DNA of 64,000 nucleotides from Mucilaginibacter sp. L3T2-6 (GTDB taxonomy: Bacteria; Bacteroidota; Bacteroidia; Sphingobacteriales; Sphingobacteriaceae): NCBI RefSeq assembly GCF_030519355.1, contig NZ_JAUMKC010000001.1:248001-312000 (forward strand), written 5' to 3'. The translations under genes and the position numbers were made by a program. Positions within the stretch are counted from its first letter, which is position 1. Every line of letters starts with the position of its first letter. The notes under the pieces were generated by a model. It made no database searches. It was not told the origin of the DNA and saw only the letters and a program-made list of their open reading frames with translations. Shown here one piece after another: positions 45,625 through 54,480 of this stretch.

Positions 45625-47466
45625 TTATGACTTTACAATTCCTGCCGAGTTAAACTGCAAATCATACAGCTTGCGGTAATAGCCGTCTTCAATCCGCAAA
45701 AGTTCCTGGTGGGTGCCTGTTTCTTTTATCTCACCATGATCGAGCACGATTATTTTATCAGCGTTTTGTATGGTTGACAGCCGGTGCGCTATTACAATGG
45801 CTGTTCGCCCCTGCATTAATTTTCCGATGGCGTTCTGTATGAGTATTTCTGTTTCGGTATCTACAGACGATGTTGCTTCATCCAGTACAAGGATAGTGGG
45901 ATCGTAAACCAACGCCCTGATAAAGGAGATCAATTGCGCCTGACCCGCTGACAGCGTTGAACCGCGCTCCATTACGTTATAATCATAGCCTCCCGGCAGG
46001 CGCTCAATAAATTCATGCGCACCCACATCCTTTGCTGCCGCGATGATTTGCTCACGGGTTATTTCTGTATTGTTCAGGCTGATATTATTGGCAATGGTGT
46101 CCGAAAACAAAAACACGTCCTGTATTACGGTCGCAATGTGTGAACGCAGGTAACTTACATCATATTCCCTGATGTCGTGGCCGTCTACAGTTACCGAACC
46201 TTTGGCAATTTCATAAAAACGGTTCAGGATGTTTATGGTTGATGATTTACCTGCGCCGGTTGCGCCAACCAGCGCGAGGGTTTTGCCTGGCTCCAGTTTG
46301 AAGTTAATATTCTTTAAAACCCAATTCTCGTCGTTGTAAGCAAACCAAACATCTTTAAACTCAATTTCGCCACGTAAATCAGCCGGACGTAGTTTGCCGT
46401 CGTTGGGGGCAACTTCATCGGTATCCAAAACTTTAAATATTCTGTCCGCGCCTACCATGCCCATTTGAAGGGTATTGAATTTATCAGCCAATTGGCGTAT
46501 GGGCCTGAAAAGCATGTTCAGCAATACGATGAAGCCGGTAATAACGCCTGGCGTAATTCCTTTATGGTCTGCGGTAATGTTCAACAGTTCTTTGTCTGAC
46601 AGTATCCGCTTACACCCGTACCAAACCAACAGGCCTATACATATAGCAAACAAGATCTCTACCACCGGAAAGAAAATAGAGTAATACCAGTTGGAGCGGA
46701 TATTGGCATCGCGGTATTTGGAGTTTACGGCTTTGAATTTGCGCATCTCCTGGTCTTCGCGTGCGAAAATCTGGATAACGCTCATGCCCGAGATATGTTC
46801 GGCTAAAAAAGTATTCAGATGGGCTACCTGCGTCCGCACCTCCTGGAAAGATGATTTTATCGCTTCCTTAAACACATAGGTCGACATCAGGAGGAACGGC
46901 ATCGGTATCAGTGTAATCAGCGCCAGCTTCCAATCCTGGTAAAGCATATAACCAATTACGGCAAATACCAACAGTAAATCGCCCATAATAGAAATCAACC
47001 CTTCAGAAAAAATATCGGCAATGGTTTCCAAATCAGACACGGTACGGGTTATCAGCATTCCGATAGGCGTACGGTCGAAATATTTCAATCGCAGGCTGGT
47101 AATATGGTTAAAAATATCTTTTCGTAAATCGCGGATTACCGACTGCCCCAGCGAGTTAGTTAAATAGGTTTGGTAATATTGTGCTACAGTTTGTATCACC
47201 AGTTGTAACACCATTAGCCCCACCATAAATACCAGGCCGTTGTAATTATCTTTCAAAATATAATTATCCAACGTTTTTTGAATGAGAATTGGCTGCAACA
47301 GCGCATTGGCGGCTAAAAAGATGGTCAGGAAAGCAGCAATAACAAACGTAACTTTGTAGGGCTTAACGTAATGCATAACTCGCCCCAGCAATTTCCAATC
47401 GAGCGCTTTACCGGTAACGCCCCCGGAAGGGGGAACTTTAGAACTTGTATTTTTATCGTTGCTCAC
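45625..47466 (-). CDS. ABC exporter, fused permease and ATPase (MsbA-like)
   Basis: Half-transporter of 613 residues that would act as a dimer in the inner membrane. Six membrane spans lie in about 40-340; 'DRTPIGMLITRTVSDLETI' is an intracellular coupling loop. The nucleotide-binding domain has Walker A GATGAGKSST, Q loop in IATVIQDVFLFSD, signature LSAGQAQL, Walker B ILVLDEATSSVD and H loop IVIAHRLST. Substrate (lipid, drug or peptide) unknown. Possibly co-transcribed after truA, which lies 67 bases upstream. Confidence 0.93.
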   Translation of the reverse strand: MSNDKNTSSKVPPSGGVTGKALDWKLLGRVMHYVKPYKVTFVIAAFLTIFLAANALLQPILIQKTLDNYILKDNYNGLVFMVGLMVLQLVIQTVAQYYQTYLTNSLGQSVIRDLRKDIFNHITSLRLKYFDRTPIGMLITRTVSDLETIADIFSEGLISIMGDLLLVFAVIGYMLYQDWKLALITLIPMPFLLMSTYVFKEAIKSSFQEVRTQVAHLNTFLAEHISGMSVIQIFAREDQEMRKFKAVNSKYRDANIRSNWYYSIFFPVVEILFAICIGLLVWYGCKRILSDKELLNITADHKGITPGVITGFIVLLNMLFRPIRQLADKFNTLQMGMVGADRIFKVLDTDEVAPNDGKLRPADLRGEIEFKDVWFAYNDENWVLKNINFKLEPGKTLALVGATGAGKSSTINILNRFYEIAKGSVTVDGHDIREYDVSYLRSHIATVIQDVFLFSDTIANNISLNNTEITREQIIAAAKDVGAHEFIERLPGGYDYNVMERGSTLSAGQAQLISFIRALVYDPTILVLDEATSSVDTETEILIQNAIGKLMQGRTAIVIAHRLSTIQNADKIIVLDHGEIKETGTHQELLRIEDGYYRKLYDLQFNSAGIVKS

Positions 47467-47533
47467 CTAAATTCAAAGGTATCGTATAATTTTAAAACTT
47501 TCACTTTTTGTCCCCCTTTAGGAGGGCAGGGGG

Positions 47534-48289
47534 CTAATATTTTACTTCGGTCAGATATAAACCGCATGCAGGCACAGATGTCCCGGCATTGCTGCGGTTT
47601 TTACTTTCAATAATGGTGCGAACCTCATCCGGTGTAATTTCCTTCCGCCCTACCATTAGCAAAGTACCGACAATAGCCCGCACCATGTTGCGTAAAAAAC
47701 GGTCAGCAGAAATTTGAAACGTCAGGCTGTTCTCCCCCTGTATCCATTCAGCTTTGAATATTTTGCAATTATTGGTCTTTACCTGTGTGTTTGATTTACT
47801 AAAGCAACTAAAATCAGTGTATTGCATAATGATGGCAGCGGCCTGGTTCATCAGCTCCACACCAGGTTGATAGCGCAGTTCCCATGAGTAGCCCGCTTTA
47901 AACGGGTCTTTATTAAAATGAATATGGTATTCGTAACTACGCAGAGTTGCATCAAACCGCGCGTGTGCGTCAGCCCCTACCGGAAAAATATTTTTTATGC
48001 CGATGTCTTTGGGTAAAACAGAATTCAGGCTCCTTAATATGTTCCCGGTTTCATTTATGGACCACGGTCTGCCATCGATAGTCACAAAATCAAAATGAGC
48101 AAAAAACTCACGTGCATGTACTCCGGTATCTGTACGCCCGCAGCCTACGGTTTCGACAGGCTGCCGCAAAACAGTAGCAAGCGCCTTATTCAAAACCTCC
48201 TGTACAGTAACTGCATTCGGCTGAATCTGCCAGCCATGATAGTTAGCGCCATCGTAGGCAAGTTCAATAAAATACCGTTGTTTAGCCAC
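47534..48289 (-). CDS. truA: tRNA pseudouridine synthase A
   Basis: Modifies uridines 38-40 in the tRNA anticodon arm. I start it at a GTG at 48289 (AKQRYFIELAYDGANYHGWQ), giving 251 residues. An upstream TTG at 48343 would add a Leu/Gln-rich leader that is merely translated from a low-complexity repeat. Catalytic Asp in GCGRTDTGVHA; RFLRNMVRAIVGTLLMVG is the late conserved helix. Nearest neighbour is the ABC exporter downstream. Confidence 0.95.
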   Translation of the reverse strand: MAKQRYFIELAYDGANYHGWQIQPNAVTVQEVLNKALATVLRQPVETVGCGRTDTGVHAREFFAHFDFVTIDGRPWSINETGNILRSLNSVLPKDIGIKNIFPVGADAHARFDATLRSYEYHIHFNKDPFKAGYSWELRYQPGVELMNQAAAIIMQYTDFSCFSKSNTQVKTNNCKIFKAEWIQGENSLTFQISADRFLRNMVRAIVGTLLMVGRKEITPDEVRTIIESKNRSNAGTSVPACGLYLTEVKY

Positions 48290-48304
48290 GCGGCAAAGGT
48301 AGTG

Positions 48305-48376
48305 ATGAAGTTGTATTAGTTGTAGCAGTTGCAAAAGTTGCAAAAGTTGCAGTAGTGCCGAACAACTACTACAACA
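48305..48376. repeat. Word-repeat hairpin between DUF892 gene and truA
   Basis: Iterated gttgcaaaa/gttgtag words; gttgcagtagt (48346-48356) pairs with actactacaac (48365-48375), 10 of 11, followed on the plus strand by an AT stretch. It may act as a weak terminator or a spacer. Confidence 0.5.
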
Positions 48377-48379
48377 TTT

Positions 48380-48895
48380 TTAACTTATATACTCTTTATA
48401 GATCGTCTCAAACAGCAGCTTATTTTCAACGGCAATGTCAAAAGGCTGTTCGATAAATGAATGGTTGTAGCCTATGGCTTTAGCCAGATTTTTCAATACC
48501 TTAAAATACGTTATCTCGATGCCTTCAATTTGCTGCAGGTAAAAAAGGATAAACACATCGCGTTCAAGCGGGGTTTTGCCGCCCCGGATCACGGCCAGGT
48601 AGGCTTCTAAACTCAGGGCCTTGATGCTAAGCGTATTGGTTTTTGACGGACTTTCACTAATCATCTTGTAAATGTCCTCTATTTGGCCTATCTGGCTTTC
48701 TGTATCCTCTATCGCTTCCTCAATAGCGTGCTTTAAAACATTCAGAGAAGCCAGGCTTTTAACTTCAGAGAAGAATTCTATCAGATGCTGCTTACTGTAA
48801 TAAATGTAATTCAGATGCTCAAGAAAGGTACGTTTTAGCAGCCGGTCGTCGATATGTACGTCCTTGGGCTGTGATGATGGCAGGGGCTCACTCAT
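48380..48895 (-). CDS. Ferritin-like DUF892 (YciE/YciF-type) protein
   Basis: A 171-residue all-helical protein. I start it at 48895 (MSEPLPSSQPKD), since the 28 residues before it in the longer frame are hydrophobic and unrelated to the family. Four long helices are apparent: LLKRTFLEHLNYIYYSKQHL, a second with EEAIEDTESQIGQIEDIY, a third at FILFYLQQIEGIEITYFKVL and a last one. This is the DUF892 pattern, with Glu residues placed as in ferritin-like metal sites. Stress role in enterics is only loosely defined. Confidence 0.75.
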   Translation of the reverse strand: MSEPLPSSQPKDVHIDDRLLKRTFLEHLNYIYYSKQHLIEFFSEVKSLASLNVLKHAIEEAIEDTESQIGQIEDIYKMISESPSKTNTLSIKALSLEAYLAVIRGGKTPLERDVFILFYLQQIEGIEITYFKVLKNLAKAIGYNHSFIEQPFDIAVENKLLFETIYKEYIS

Positions 48896-48982
48896 GGTAA
48901 TTGAATCGGCAATGTAATTGATTTTTAAAATTACAACATTTATTGCACAGGAGCAGCAATAAACTATTAGGTAAAACAATTA

Positions 48983-48990
48983 TATATTTG
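48983..48990 (+). promoter_or_regulatory. Candidate -7 element of the DUF4293 gene
   Basis: tatatttg fits TAnnTTTG; only 17 bases separate it from the ATG at 49008, so the leader would be very short. The -33 box is not convincing. Confidence 0.4.
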
Positions 48991-49007
48991 CCCTATAAAT
49001 TACGACC

Positions 49008-49475
49008 ATGTTACAACGAGTACAAAGCATTTACCTGCTTTTAGCATCCCTGGCTATATTTGCCCTGTTTCTTTTTCCCCTGGTGCACAATTTTTATGCA
49101 GACGGTAAGCCGCTTACGCTAATGGTTACCGGCGTTTACCAGGATGTAAACGGGCAGCCTGTCCACACCCAGTTTTTTATGGGCATAAGCATCGCAACGG
49201 CCATTATCGGGATCATTCCCTTGATTATAATCTTTCTTTATAAAAACCGTAAACAGCAGATAGCACTATGTTATAGCATGTTGCTGGTTATTGTAGGCTA
49301 TAGTTTCTGGCTGTCGCGCGCAGCAAAAGCCGTGATGGGGAACGTACAGATCGATACACATAACTGGGGCATAGGTCTGTTTCTTTCTTCTATTGCTATG
49401 CTGCTGGTATTACTGGCTATCCGCGGGATCAAAGCTGACGAAAAGCTGATCAAATCCGCGGATAGGTTGAGATAA
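49008..49475 (+). CDS. DUF4293 integral membrane protein
   Basis: A 155-residue membrane protein of a family seen mainly in Bacteroidota. It starts MLQRVQSIYLLLASLAIFAL, a near-invariant family opening. Four membrane spans can be drawn, at about 8-26, 58-80, 86-104 and 122-142; the C-terminus is charged. Function unknown. Its stop is 7 bases from the stop of the convergent hydrolase gene. Confidence 0.88.
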   Translation: MLQRVQSIYLLLASLAIFALFLFPLVHNFYADGKPLTLMVTGVYQDVNGQPVHTQFFMGISIATAIIGIIPLIIIFLYKNRKQQIALCYSMLLVIVGYSFWLSRAAKAVMGNVQIDTHNWGIGLFLSSIAMLLVLLAIRGIKADEKLIKSADRLR

Positions 49476-49482
49476 TGCGGGG

Positions 49483-50346
49483 CTAATTAAACCTCCCGTA
49501 CTTCTCAATCTTTCTAAACGGCTTAGCAAAGAAATCGCCGACCACCTGGTTAAACAGATCTTTGTAAAAAAGCGGTGTTGAATGACCCGAGTTGGGTAAT
49601 ATCCATAAATAGGAATTCGGTATATGGTCTGCAATCAACATAGTGTGCTTGGGGCGGATAACATCATGGTCGCCGCCTATAACGAGGGTTGGGCAAGTTA
49701 TTTTGCTTACATCCTCAAGTTTGATGTGCGGCTCATAACTGAGCAAATGCAACAGCTTTACCTGGTCTTTCATTTCCGGCGTTAAATTCTTTATCTTTTT
49801 GATGGTATCGGCCGCCACTTTGTTTTGTTTCAAAACCATATCGTAAACAAACGGATCCACGGCGCTGGTATCGGGCCAAAGGTTAGCACCGGTTACTGCA
49901 AGTTTCTTTACCTTGTCCGGATGATGAATAGCCAGGAGCAGGCCATTAATACCTCCGTCGCTCCAGCCAATTACGTTGGCCTGTTTAATGTTCAGCCTGT
50001 CCAGAAGCGCATTCAGGTCATCGGCCATCATTTCATAACTTAATGAGTCTTTATGATCCACAGATTTGCCCTGCGCCCGGCTATCAGCAATAATCACCTG
50101 GTAGTTTTTAGCGAAGTACGGTATCTGGTAAACGAAATTATTGATAGAGCCGCCATTGCCATGGATAATAAGCAGCGGCTCGCCCTTGCCATAAACTTCG
50201 TAATACATTTTAAATCCGCGGATATCAGCATATTTCCCAACGGCCTGATTACGGCCATAGCGGGTGGTATCCATATCCTTTTGCGGATTTTGCGCAGAGG
50301 CAATTTGCATAAATGCCAGCAGCAGAAAAGTAAGTTTTAGTTTCAT
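49483..50346 (-). CDS. Exported alpha/beta hydrolase
   Basis: A 287-residue hydrolase with a signal peptide (MKLKLTFLLLAFMQIASA-QN). Oxyanion motif IIHGNGGS, nucleophile elbow GWSDGG, Asp in VIGGDHDVI and His in NSGHSTPL make a full catalytic triad. The family includes esterases, lactonases and C-C hydrolases. The substrate cannot be told. Confidence 0.88.
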   Translation of the reverse strand: MKLKLTFLLLAFMQIASAQNPQKDMDTTRYGRNQAVGKYADIRGFKMYYEVYGKGEPLLIIHGNGGSINNFVYQIPYFAKNYQVIIADSRAQGKSVDHKDSLSYEMMADDLNALLDRLNIKQANVIGWSDGGINGLLLAIHHPDKVKKLAVTGANLWPDTSAVDPFVYDMVLKQNKVAADTIKKIKNLTPEMKDQVKLLHLLSYEPHIKLEDVSKITCPTLVIGGDHDVIRPKHTMLIADHIPNSYLWILPNSGHSTPLFYKDLFNQVVGDFFAKPFRKIEKYGRFN

Positions 50347-50447
50347 CGCTACAGAATAAATAAGTTTCTATAAAATTAACATTCCCATTGCTTAAAACCT
50401 CGTTTCAAAGCTTTAAATTAAGTTAAAATGAAATTTTAAAAATACTA

Positions 50448-50503
50448 TTGTTTTATAAAATAATAAACCCTACCTTTGCGCCCGATTTGGCGATGTAGCC
50501 AAA
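50448..50503 (+). promoter_or_regulatory. Consensus promoter and leader hairpin of the DEAD-box gene
   Basis: ttg at 50448-50450, 20 bases, then tacctttg at 50471-50478: the best Bacteroidota promoter in the window. The transcript would then begin close to a small hairpin, atttggc (50484-50490) pairing with gccaaat (50497-50503). Confidence 0.7.
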
Positions 50504-50519
50504 TACGTTATTTAAATTC

Positions 50520-52343
50520 ATGAACCCATTTATTAATCTGGGAATCCGTCATGATATTGTTAATGCCATCACCGAGTTAGGATTTGAAAATCCTACACCA
50601 ATCCAGGAGCAGTCAATCCCGGTATTGTTAACAGGCAGCAACGATTTTGTCGGATTAGCCCAAACCGGGACCGGTAAAACTGCTGCCTTCGGACTACCAC
50701 TATTAGAACTGCTGGACTTCGAAGAAAACTTTCCGCAAGCACTTGTATTGTGCCCTACACGTGAACTTTGTTTACAGATCACGAACGACATTAAAAACTA
50801 CTCCAAAAAAATGAGCAACGTACATGTTGTTGCTGTTTATGGCGGAGCAAGTATTTCTGACCAGTTGCGCCAGATAAAACGCGGTGTGCAAATTGTTGTT
50901 GCTACCCCTGGCCGTATGCTTGATATTATTAACCGCAATGCGATCGATTTTTCGCGGGTTAAATATGTTGTGTTGGATGAGGCTGATGAGATGCTCAACA
51001 TGGGCTTCCAGGAAGACATAGACAATATCTTATCAACTACGCCCGACGAGAAAAAAACATGGCTGTTTTCGGCCACAATGCCCGCCGAAGTTCGCAGGAT
51101 CGCGAAGAAATACATGACCGATCCGTACGAGCTTACCATGGGTACAAAAAACACCGGTAACGCAAATATAGAACACGAGTACTATGTGGTGCGTGCCCGC
51201 GACAAATATGCTGCCTTTAAGCGTATTGTCGATTTTAACCCTGATATTTTCGGTATCGTATTTTGCCGTACCAAAATTGAAACACAGGATATCGCTGAGG
51301 CTTTAATTAAGGATGGCTACAATGCCGATTCGCTGCATGGCGACCTTTCACAGCAGCAGCGCGATAAGGTAATGAAACGCTACCGCGAGCGCAGCTTACA
51401 GTTGCTGATTGCTACCGACGTTGCAGCCCGTGGTATCGACGTTAACGACGTAACACACGTTATTAACTACAGCCTGCCTGATGAAATTGAGAACTACACC
51501 CACCGCAGCGGACGTACAGCCCGCGCAGGTAAAACCGGTGTATCTATCTCTATCATCAACGCCAAGGAACTTGGTAAAATCCGCCAGATAGAGCGTGTTA
51601 TCGGCAAGAAATTTGCAAAGGTTGATATACCTACAGGATTTGACGTATGCGAGAAACAATTATTTTCTATCGTACACAAAATCCATAATGTGCAGGTAAA
51701 TGAGCAACAGATTGAGCAGTACCTGCCACGTATAATGGAAGAGTTTAAAGACATGAGCAAGGAAGACTTCATCAAGCGCTTTGCCTCTATCGAGTTCAAC
51801 ATCTTCCTTGATTATTACAAAAATGCACCTGACCTGAATGCCCCGGTAGAAGAAGGCCGCCGCTTTGAGCGCGATGGCGACCGCTCTTCGTACCCGCGCA
51901 GCGGAGGGAAGTCGGAATATACACGCCTGTTTATCAACCTTGGTTCGGTTGACGAGTTTAACCGCGGCGATTTGCTGGGTTACATCTGCAACCAATCGAA
52001 GATAAGCGGCCGGTCAGTAGGTAAAATTGACGTTAAAGGCGTTTACTCATTTTTCGAAGTACCGCATGCTGATGTCGACAAGGTCACGGCAGGTTTTAAC
52101 GGCGCCGAATTCAAAGGCCGCCCGGTACGGATTGAAATTGCAGGCGAAGGTGTTAGCGAACGCCGCGATGGAGGTTACCAGCGCCGTGAGGGCGGTTACC
52201 GTGGTGACAGAACCGGCGGCGAACGCCGTGATGGTTTCCGAAACAATCGTGGTGGCGCCGAAAGAGATGGCTCAGGTGGCGGTTTCCGCGATTTCTCCGG
52301 AAAACGCCGCGAAGAACATGGCGAACGACGGAGAAGATTTTAG
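50520..52343 (+). CDS. DEAD-box RNA helicase (DeaD/CsdA-like)
   Basis: ATP-dependent RNA-remodelling enzyme, 607 residues, for ribosome assembly or mRNA decay. Motifs in order: Q motif NPTPIQEQSIP, I AQTGTGKT, Ia PTREL, II DEAD, III SAT, V ATDVAARGIDV, VI HRSGRTARAG. A DbpA-like RNA-binding domain lies at about 470-545 (YTRLFINLGSVDEFNRGDLL). The tail is rich in Arg and Gly (EGGYRGDRTGGERRDG), as in cold-induced helicases of this group. Monocistronic, with its own strong promoter and terminator. Confidence 0.95.
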   Translation: MNPFINLGIRHDIVNAITELGFENPTPIQEQSIPVLLTGSNDFVGLAQTGTGKTAAFGLPLLELLDFEENFPQALVLCPTRELCLQITNDIKNYSKKMSNVHVVAVYGGASISDQLRQIKRGVQIVVATPGRMLDIINRNAIDFSRVKYVVLDEADEMLNMGFQEDIDNILSTTPDEKKTWLFSATMPAEVRRIAKKYMTDPYELTMGTKNTGNANIEHEYYVVRARDKYAAFKRIVDFNPDIFGIVFCRTKIETQDIAEALIKDGYNADSLHGDLSQQQRDKVMKRYRERSLQLLIATDVAARGIDVNDVTHVINYSLPDEIENYTHRSGRTARAGKTGVSISIINAKELGKIRQIERVIGKKFAKVDIPTGFDVCEKQLFSIVHKIHNVQVNEQQIEQYLPRIMEEFKDMSKEDFIKRFASIEFNIFLDYYKNAPDLNAPVEEGRRFERDGDRSSYPRSGGKSEYTRLFINLGSVDEFNRGDLLGYICNQSKISGRSVGKIDVKGVYSFFEVPHADVDKVTAGFNGAEFKGRPVRIEIAGEGVSERRDGGYQRREGGYRGDRTGGERRDGFRNNRGGAERDGSGGGFRDFSGKRREEHGERRRRF

Positions 52344-52405
52344 TTTAGTTTTTCATAACGTGCCTGGTGGTTCGGGCACAGGTTTAGTTTAGTTAGTTTG
52401 TTTGC

Positions 52406-52440
52406 AAACCCTTAGTCGCAAGGACTGAGGGTTTTGCGTT
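52406..52440 (+). terminator. Rho-independent terminator of helicase gene
   Basis: aaacccttagtc (52406-52417) pairs with gactgagggttt (52423-52434) with one mismatch; loop gcaag; followed by a T-rich stretch. Confidence 0.82.
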
Positions 52441-52444
52441 TTAT

Positions 52445-52543
52445 GATGTGCGGATGTGCAAATGTGCGGATGAAGAAATCGCTTAATGATCGCGACGGGC
52501 TTAATATACATGCAAGCATTTGCAAATCGGAAATCCGCACATC
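52445..52543. repeat. Word-repeat hairpin (GATGTGCGGAT)
   Basis: gatgtgcggat at 52445-52455 and atccgcacatc at 52533-52543 are perfect inverted 11-mers. Inside, gtgcaaatgtgcggat and gcatttgcaaatc repeat the same words. Confidence 0.6.
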
Positions 52544-52868
52544 AACGTGAATACTCCACTGCAACCGAATCAGGCCCCATTAGCTTAAGGTTGTGGTCGT
52601 CCAGCTTTTGGATAAGAAAAACGGTGTAAGGCTTATTGCCTTCGAATGAGGTAAAAACGGTGTCGCCTTTTGTAAAATAATCTTCGGTGATAGGCTCGCC
52701 GTCATCGGTGGTGATTTTTTTTGGCGTTATTTTAAGGGTGACTTTACCGTCTTTAGACCTCCACTCGCCTTCCAGCTTGTTTTGAGTCGGACTTGACGTG
52801 CAGGCAACCCATAGTAATACAAATGCACCTGCAACGTGAATCAGGATTAATAGTGCGTACTTTTTCAT
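52542..52868 (-). CDS. Small lipoprotein, lipocalin-like
   Basis: A 108-residue predicted lipoprotein. The hydrophobic N-terminus ends in LWVAC, a lipobox (Cys at 23). The mature part (LEGEWRSKDGKVTLKITPKK, DTVFTSFEGNKPYTVFLIQK) has the short-strand look of lipocalin-like DUFs of Bacteroidota. I do not recognise a function. Downstream of a terminator, so it needs its own promoter. Confidence 0.7.
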   Translation of the reverse strand: MKKYALLILIHVAGAFVLLWVACTSSPTQNKLEGEWRSKDGKVTLKITPKKITTDDGEPITEDYFTKGDTVFTSFEGNKPYTVFLIQKLDDHNLKLMGPDSVAVEYSR

Positions 52869-52871
52869 GGT

Positions 52872-52907
52872 AATAAAAACAGTGCCGCTGGTTCCTGCGG
52901 CACTGTT
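52872..52907 (-). terminator. Rho-independent terminator
   Basis: An 11-bp perfect stem (aacagtgccgc, 52878-52888, with gcggcactgtt, 52897-52907), 8-base loop; the minus-strand product ends in a T run. It ends the transcript of the small basic protein at 52922. Confidence 0.85.
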
Positions 52908-52921
52908 AAATATACAAATTC

Positions 52922-53233
52922 TTAAGATTCTGATTTATCCACCAATTGCGATTTTTTTAGATAAACCCTGTGGCCTTTTTTATTCACGTAAAAATAGCGC
53001 GAATGTTTATCGATGTAAATGCTTTCGCCATGCGGGCCTCTTTTATTATCATATTTTTTATCAGTAACGGCGGCAGCGCCTGTTGCAGCCACCTGCGCAG
53101 TTTTATGACCTACTTTTTTAGCAGCATGGCCAATTTGATGGCCAAGTGTCGAATCCTTGTGAGTTTGGGCATTACCGGCTGTGAATGTAAAAATGCCGCC
53201 GGCAACCAGCGCTATCTTAACTAAATTTTTCAT
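52922..53233 (-). CDS. Small exported basic protein
   Basis: A 103-residue protein with signal peptide (MKNLVKIALVAGGIFTFTAGNA-QT), then a Lys/His-rich middle (IGHAAKKVGHKTAQVAATG) and the C-terminal unit HSRYFYVNKKGHRVYLKKSQ. That unit resembles what databases name a PBCV-specific basic adaptor domain in Bacteroidota proteins; the label says nothing on function. It has its own terminator. Confidence 0.7.
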   Translation of the reverse strand: MKNLVKIALVAGGIFTFTAGNAQTHKDSTLGHQIGHAAKKVGHKTAQVAATGAAAVTDKKYDNKRGPHGESIYIDKHSRYFYVNKKGHRVYLKKSQLVDKSES

Positions 53234-53297
53234 GGTAGTATTGAGTTAACTTAATAATTTTTCCGAAAAGCTTATTTCGGCTTCTTCCGGACTTATG

Positions 53298-54302
53298 CTA
53301 GCTCAAATGTTCTGCCAAATGTTTCATTTCCAGTGCGGGAGGCCGTTTTTCGTATAAAATAGCATAAACGGCATTGCAAATAGGCATATTTACATTGTAC
53401 TGTTTGTTTACCTGGTGTAGGCAATTTACTGCATAATAGCCTTCGGCAACCATGTTCATTTCCAATTGTGCCGATTTAACGGTGTACCCTTTGCCTATCA
53501 TATTACCAAACGTACGGTTGCGGCTAAATTGAGAATACGCGGTAACCAGCAGGTCGCCCAGGTAGGCTGATTCCATAATATCCCGGCTAATAGGATGTAC
53601 TGCATCTACAAAACGCTTCAATTCACGGATAGCGTTAGCAATCAATACGGCCTGGAAGTTATCGCCATAACCCACACCATGGCAAATACCGCTGGCGATC
53701 GCAAAAATATTCTTTAACACAGCCCCATACTCTGTTCCGTATATATCATCAGACACGATAGTCTTAATATAACGCGTGCTGAACATCCCGGCAAACTCCG
53801 CGGCAAGCTCATGATCCCGTGAGGCAATGGTTAGATAGGATAGCTTTTCAAGGGCAACCTCCTCTGCATGGCATGGGCCGCTTATTACTATGAAATTTTC
53901 AAAAGGGATGCCGTAATGCTGGTTTAAAAATTCACCGATTATTTGATTCTCATCCGGCACGATACCTTTAATAGCAGATATTACTTTTTTTCCAAAAAAA
54001 TCAGCTGGCGTAATACCTTCAAGAGCGTCCTTCAAAAACGCCGCGGGGACATTAAGCAACACAAAGTCAGCTTTAGAGAGGGTGCTTTTCAGGTCGGTCG
54101 AGATGTTTTGGGCAGGCACGCCAATTTCAACCGAGCTGATATAGTTGGGGTTGTGTTTATACCGCTGTATATGCTGTACTGCGCTTTCGTTACGCATCCA
54201 CCAAAAAATTTCTTTTTCTGTATCGTTGTCGGTCAGTATTTTAACGTTGGCCGTGGCCCAGCTGCCACCGCCGATAACGGCTATCGTTCTCTTCTCATTC
54301 AT
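53298..54302 (-). CDS. gpsA: Glycerol-3-phosphate dehydrogenase [NAD(P)+]
   Basis: Makes sn-glycerol-3-phosphate from dihydroxyacetone phosphate for phospholipid synthesis. The start at 54302 (MNEKRTIAVIGGGSWATA) puts the nucleotide-binding motif directly at the N-terminus; a longer frame adds an unlikely leader. 334 residues. ISGPCHAEEV, GAVLKNIFAIASGI with the catalytic Lys, YLGDLLVTAYSQFSRNRTFG are family blocks. Confidence 0.95.
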   Translation of the reverse strand: MNEKRTIAVIGGGSWATANVKILTDNDTEKEIFWWMRNESAVQHIQRYKHNPNYISSVEIGVPAQNISTDLKSTLSKADFVLLNVPAAFLKDALEGITPADFFGKKVISAIKGIVPDENQIIGEFLNQHYGIPFENFIVISGPCHAEEVALEKLSYLTIASRDHELAAEFAGMFSTRYIKTIVSDDIYGTEYGAVLKNIFAIASGICHGVGYGDNFQAVLIANAIRELKRFVDAVHPISRDIMESAYLGDLLVTAYSQFSRNRTFGNMIGKGYTVKSAQLEMNMVAEGYYAVNCLHQVNKQYNVNMPICNAVYAILYEKRPPALEMKHLAEHLS

Positions 54303-54361
54303 AGGGGTTCGGTCAGTTGGCAGTATTAAACGCAGTTGGCAGTAAACCACACCACCAATAT

Positions 54362-54398
54362 CAACAAAAAAAGTCCTGCCAGGTTTAATTGACAGGAC
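54362..54398 (-). terminator. Rho-independent terminator
   Basis: On the minus strand, gtcctgtca pairs with tggcaggac (8 of 9) around an 8-base loop and is followed by a T7 run. It ends the TolC-HlyD transcript, 83 bases after the HlyD stop. Confidence 0.85.
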
Positions 54399-54480
54399 AA
54401 AGCTAATTAAATATTGTGAGTAGGAAATAGAGGTTAATATATGCTTATTCCGGCCGTTTTTTATTATCAGCCGCCATTGC

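Noticed and set aside
47534..48343. TruA starting at a TTG at 48343
   Set aside because: The added Leu/Gln-rich stretch is a translation of the GTTGCAAAA repeat; the family N-terminus begins after the GTG at 48289.
48305..48376. Possible CRISPR-like or tandem-repeat array
   Set aside because: The units are 9 bases long with no spacers and form one hairpin; no cas genes are nearby.
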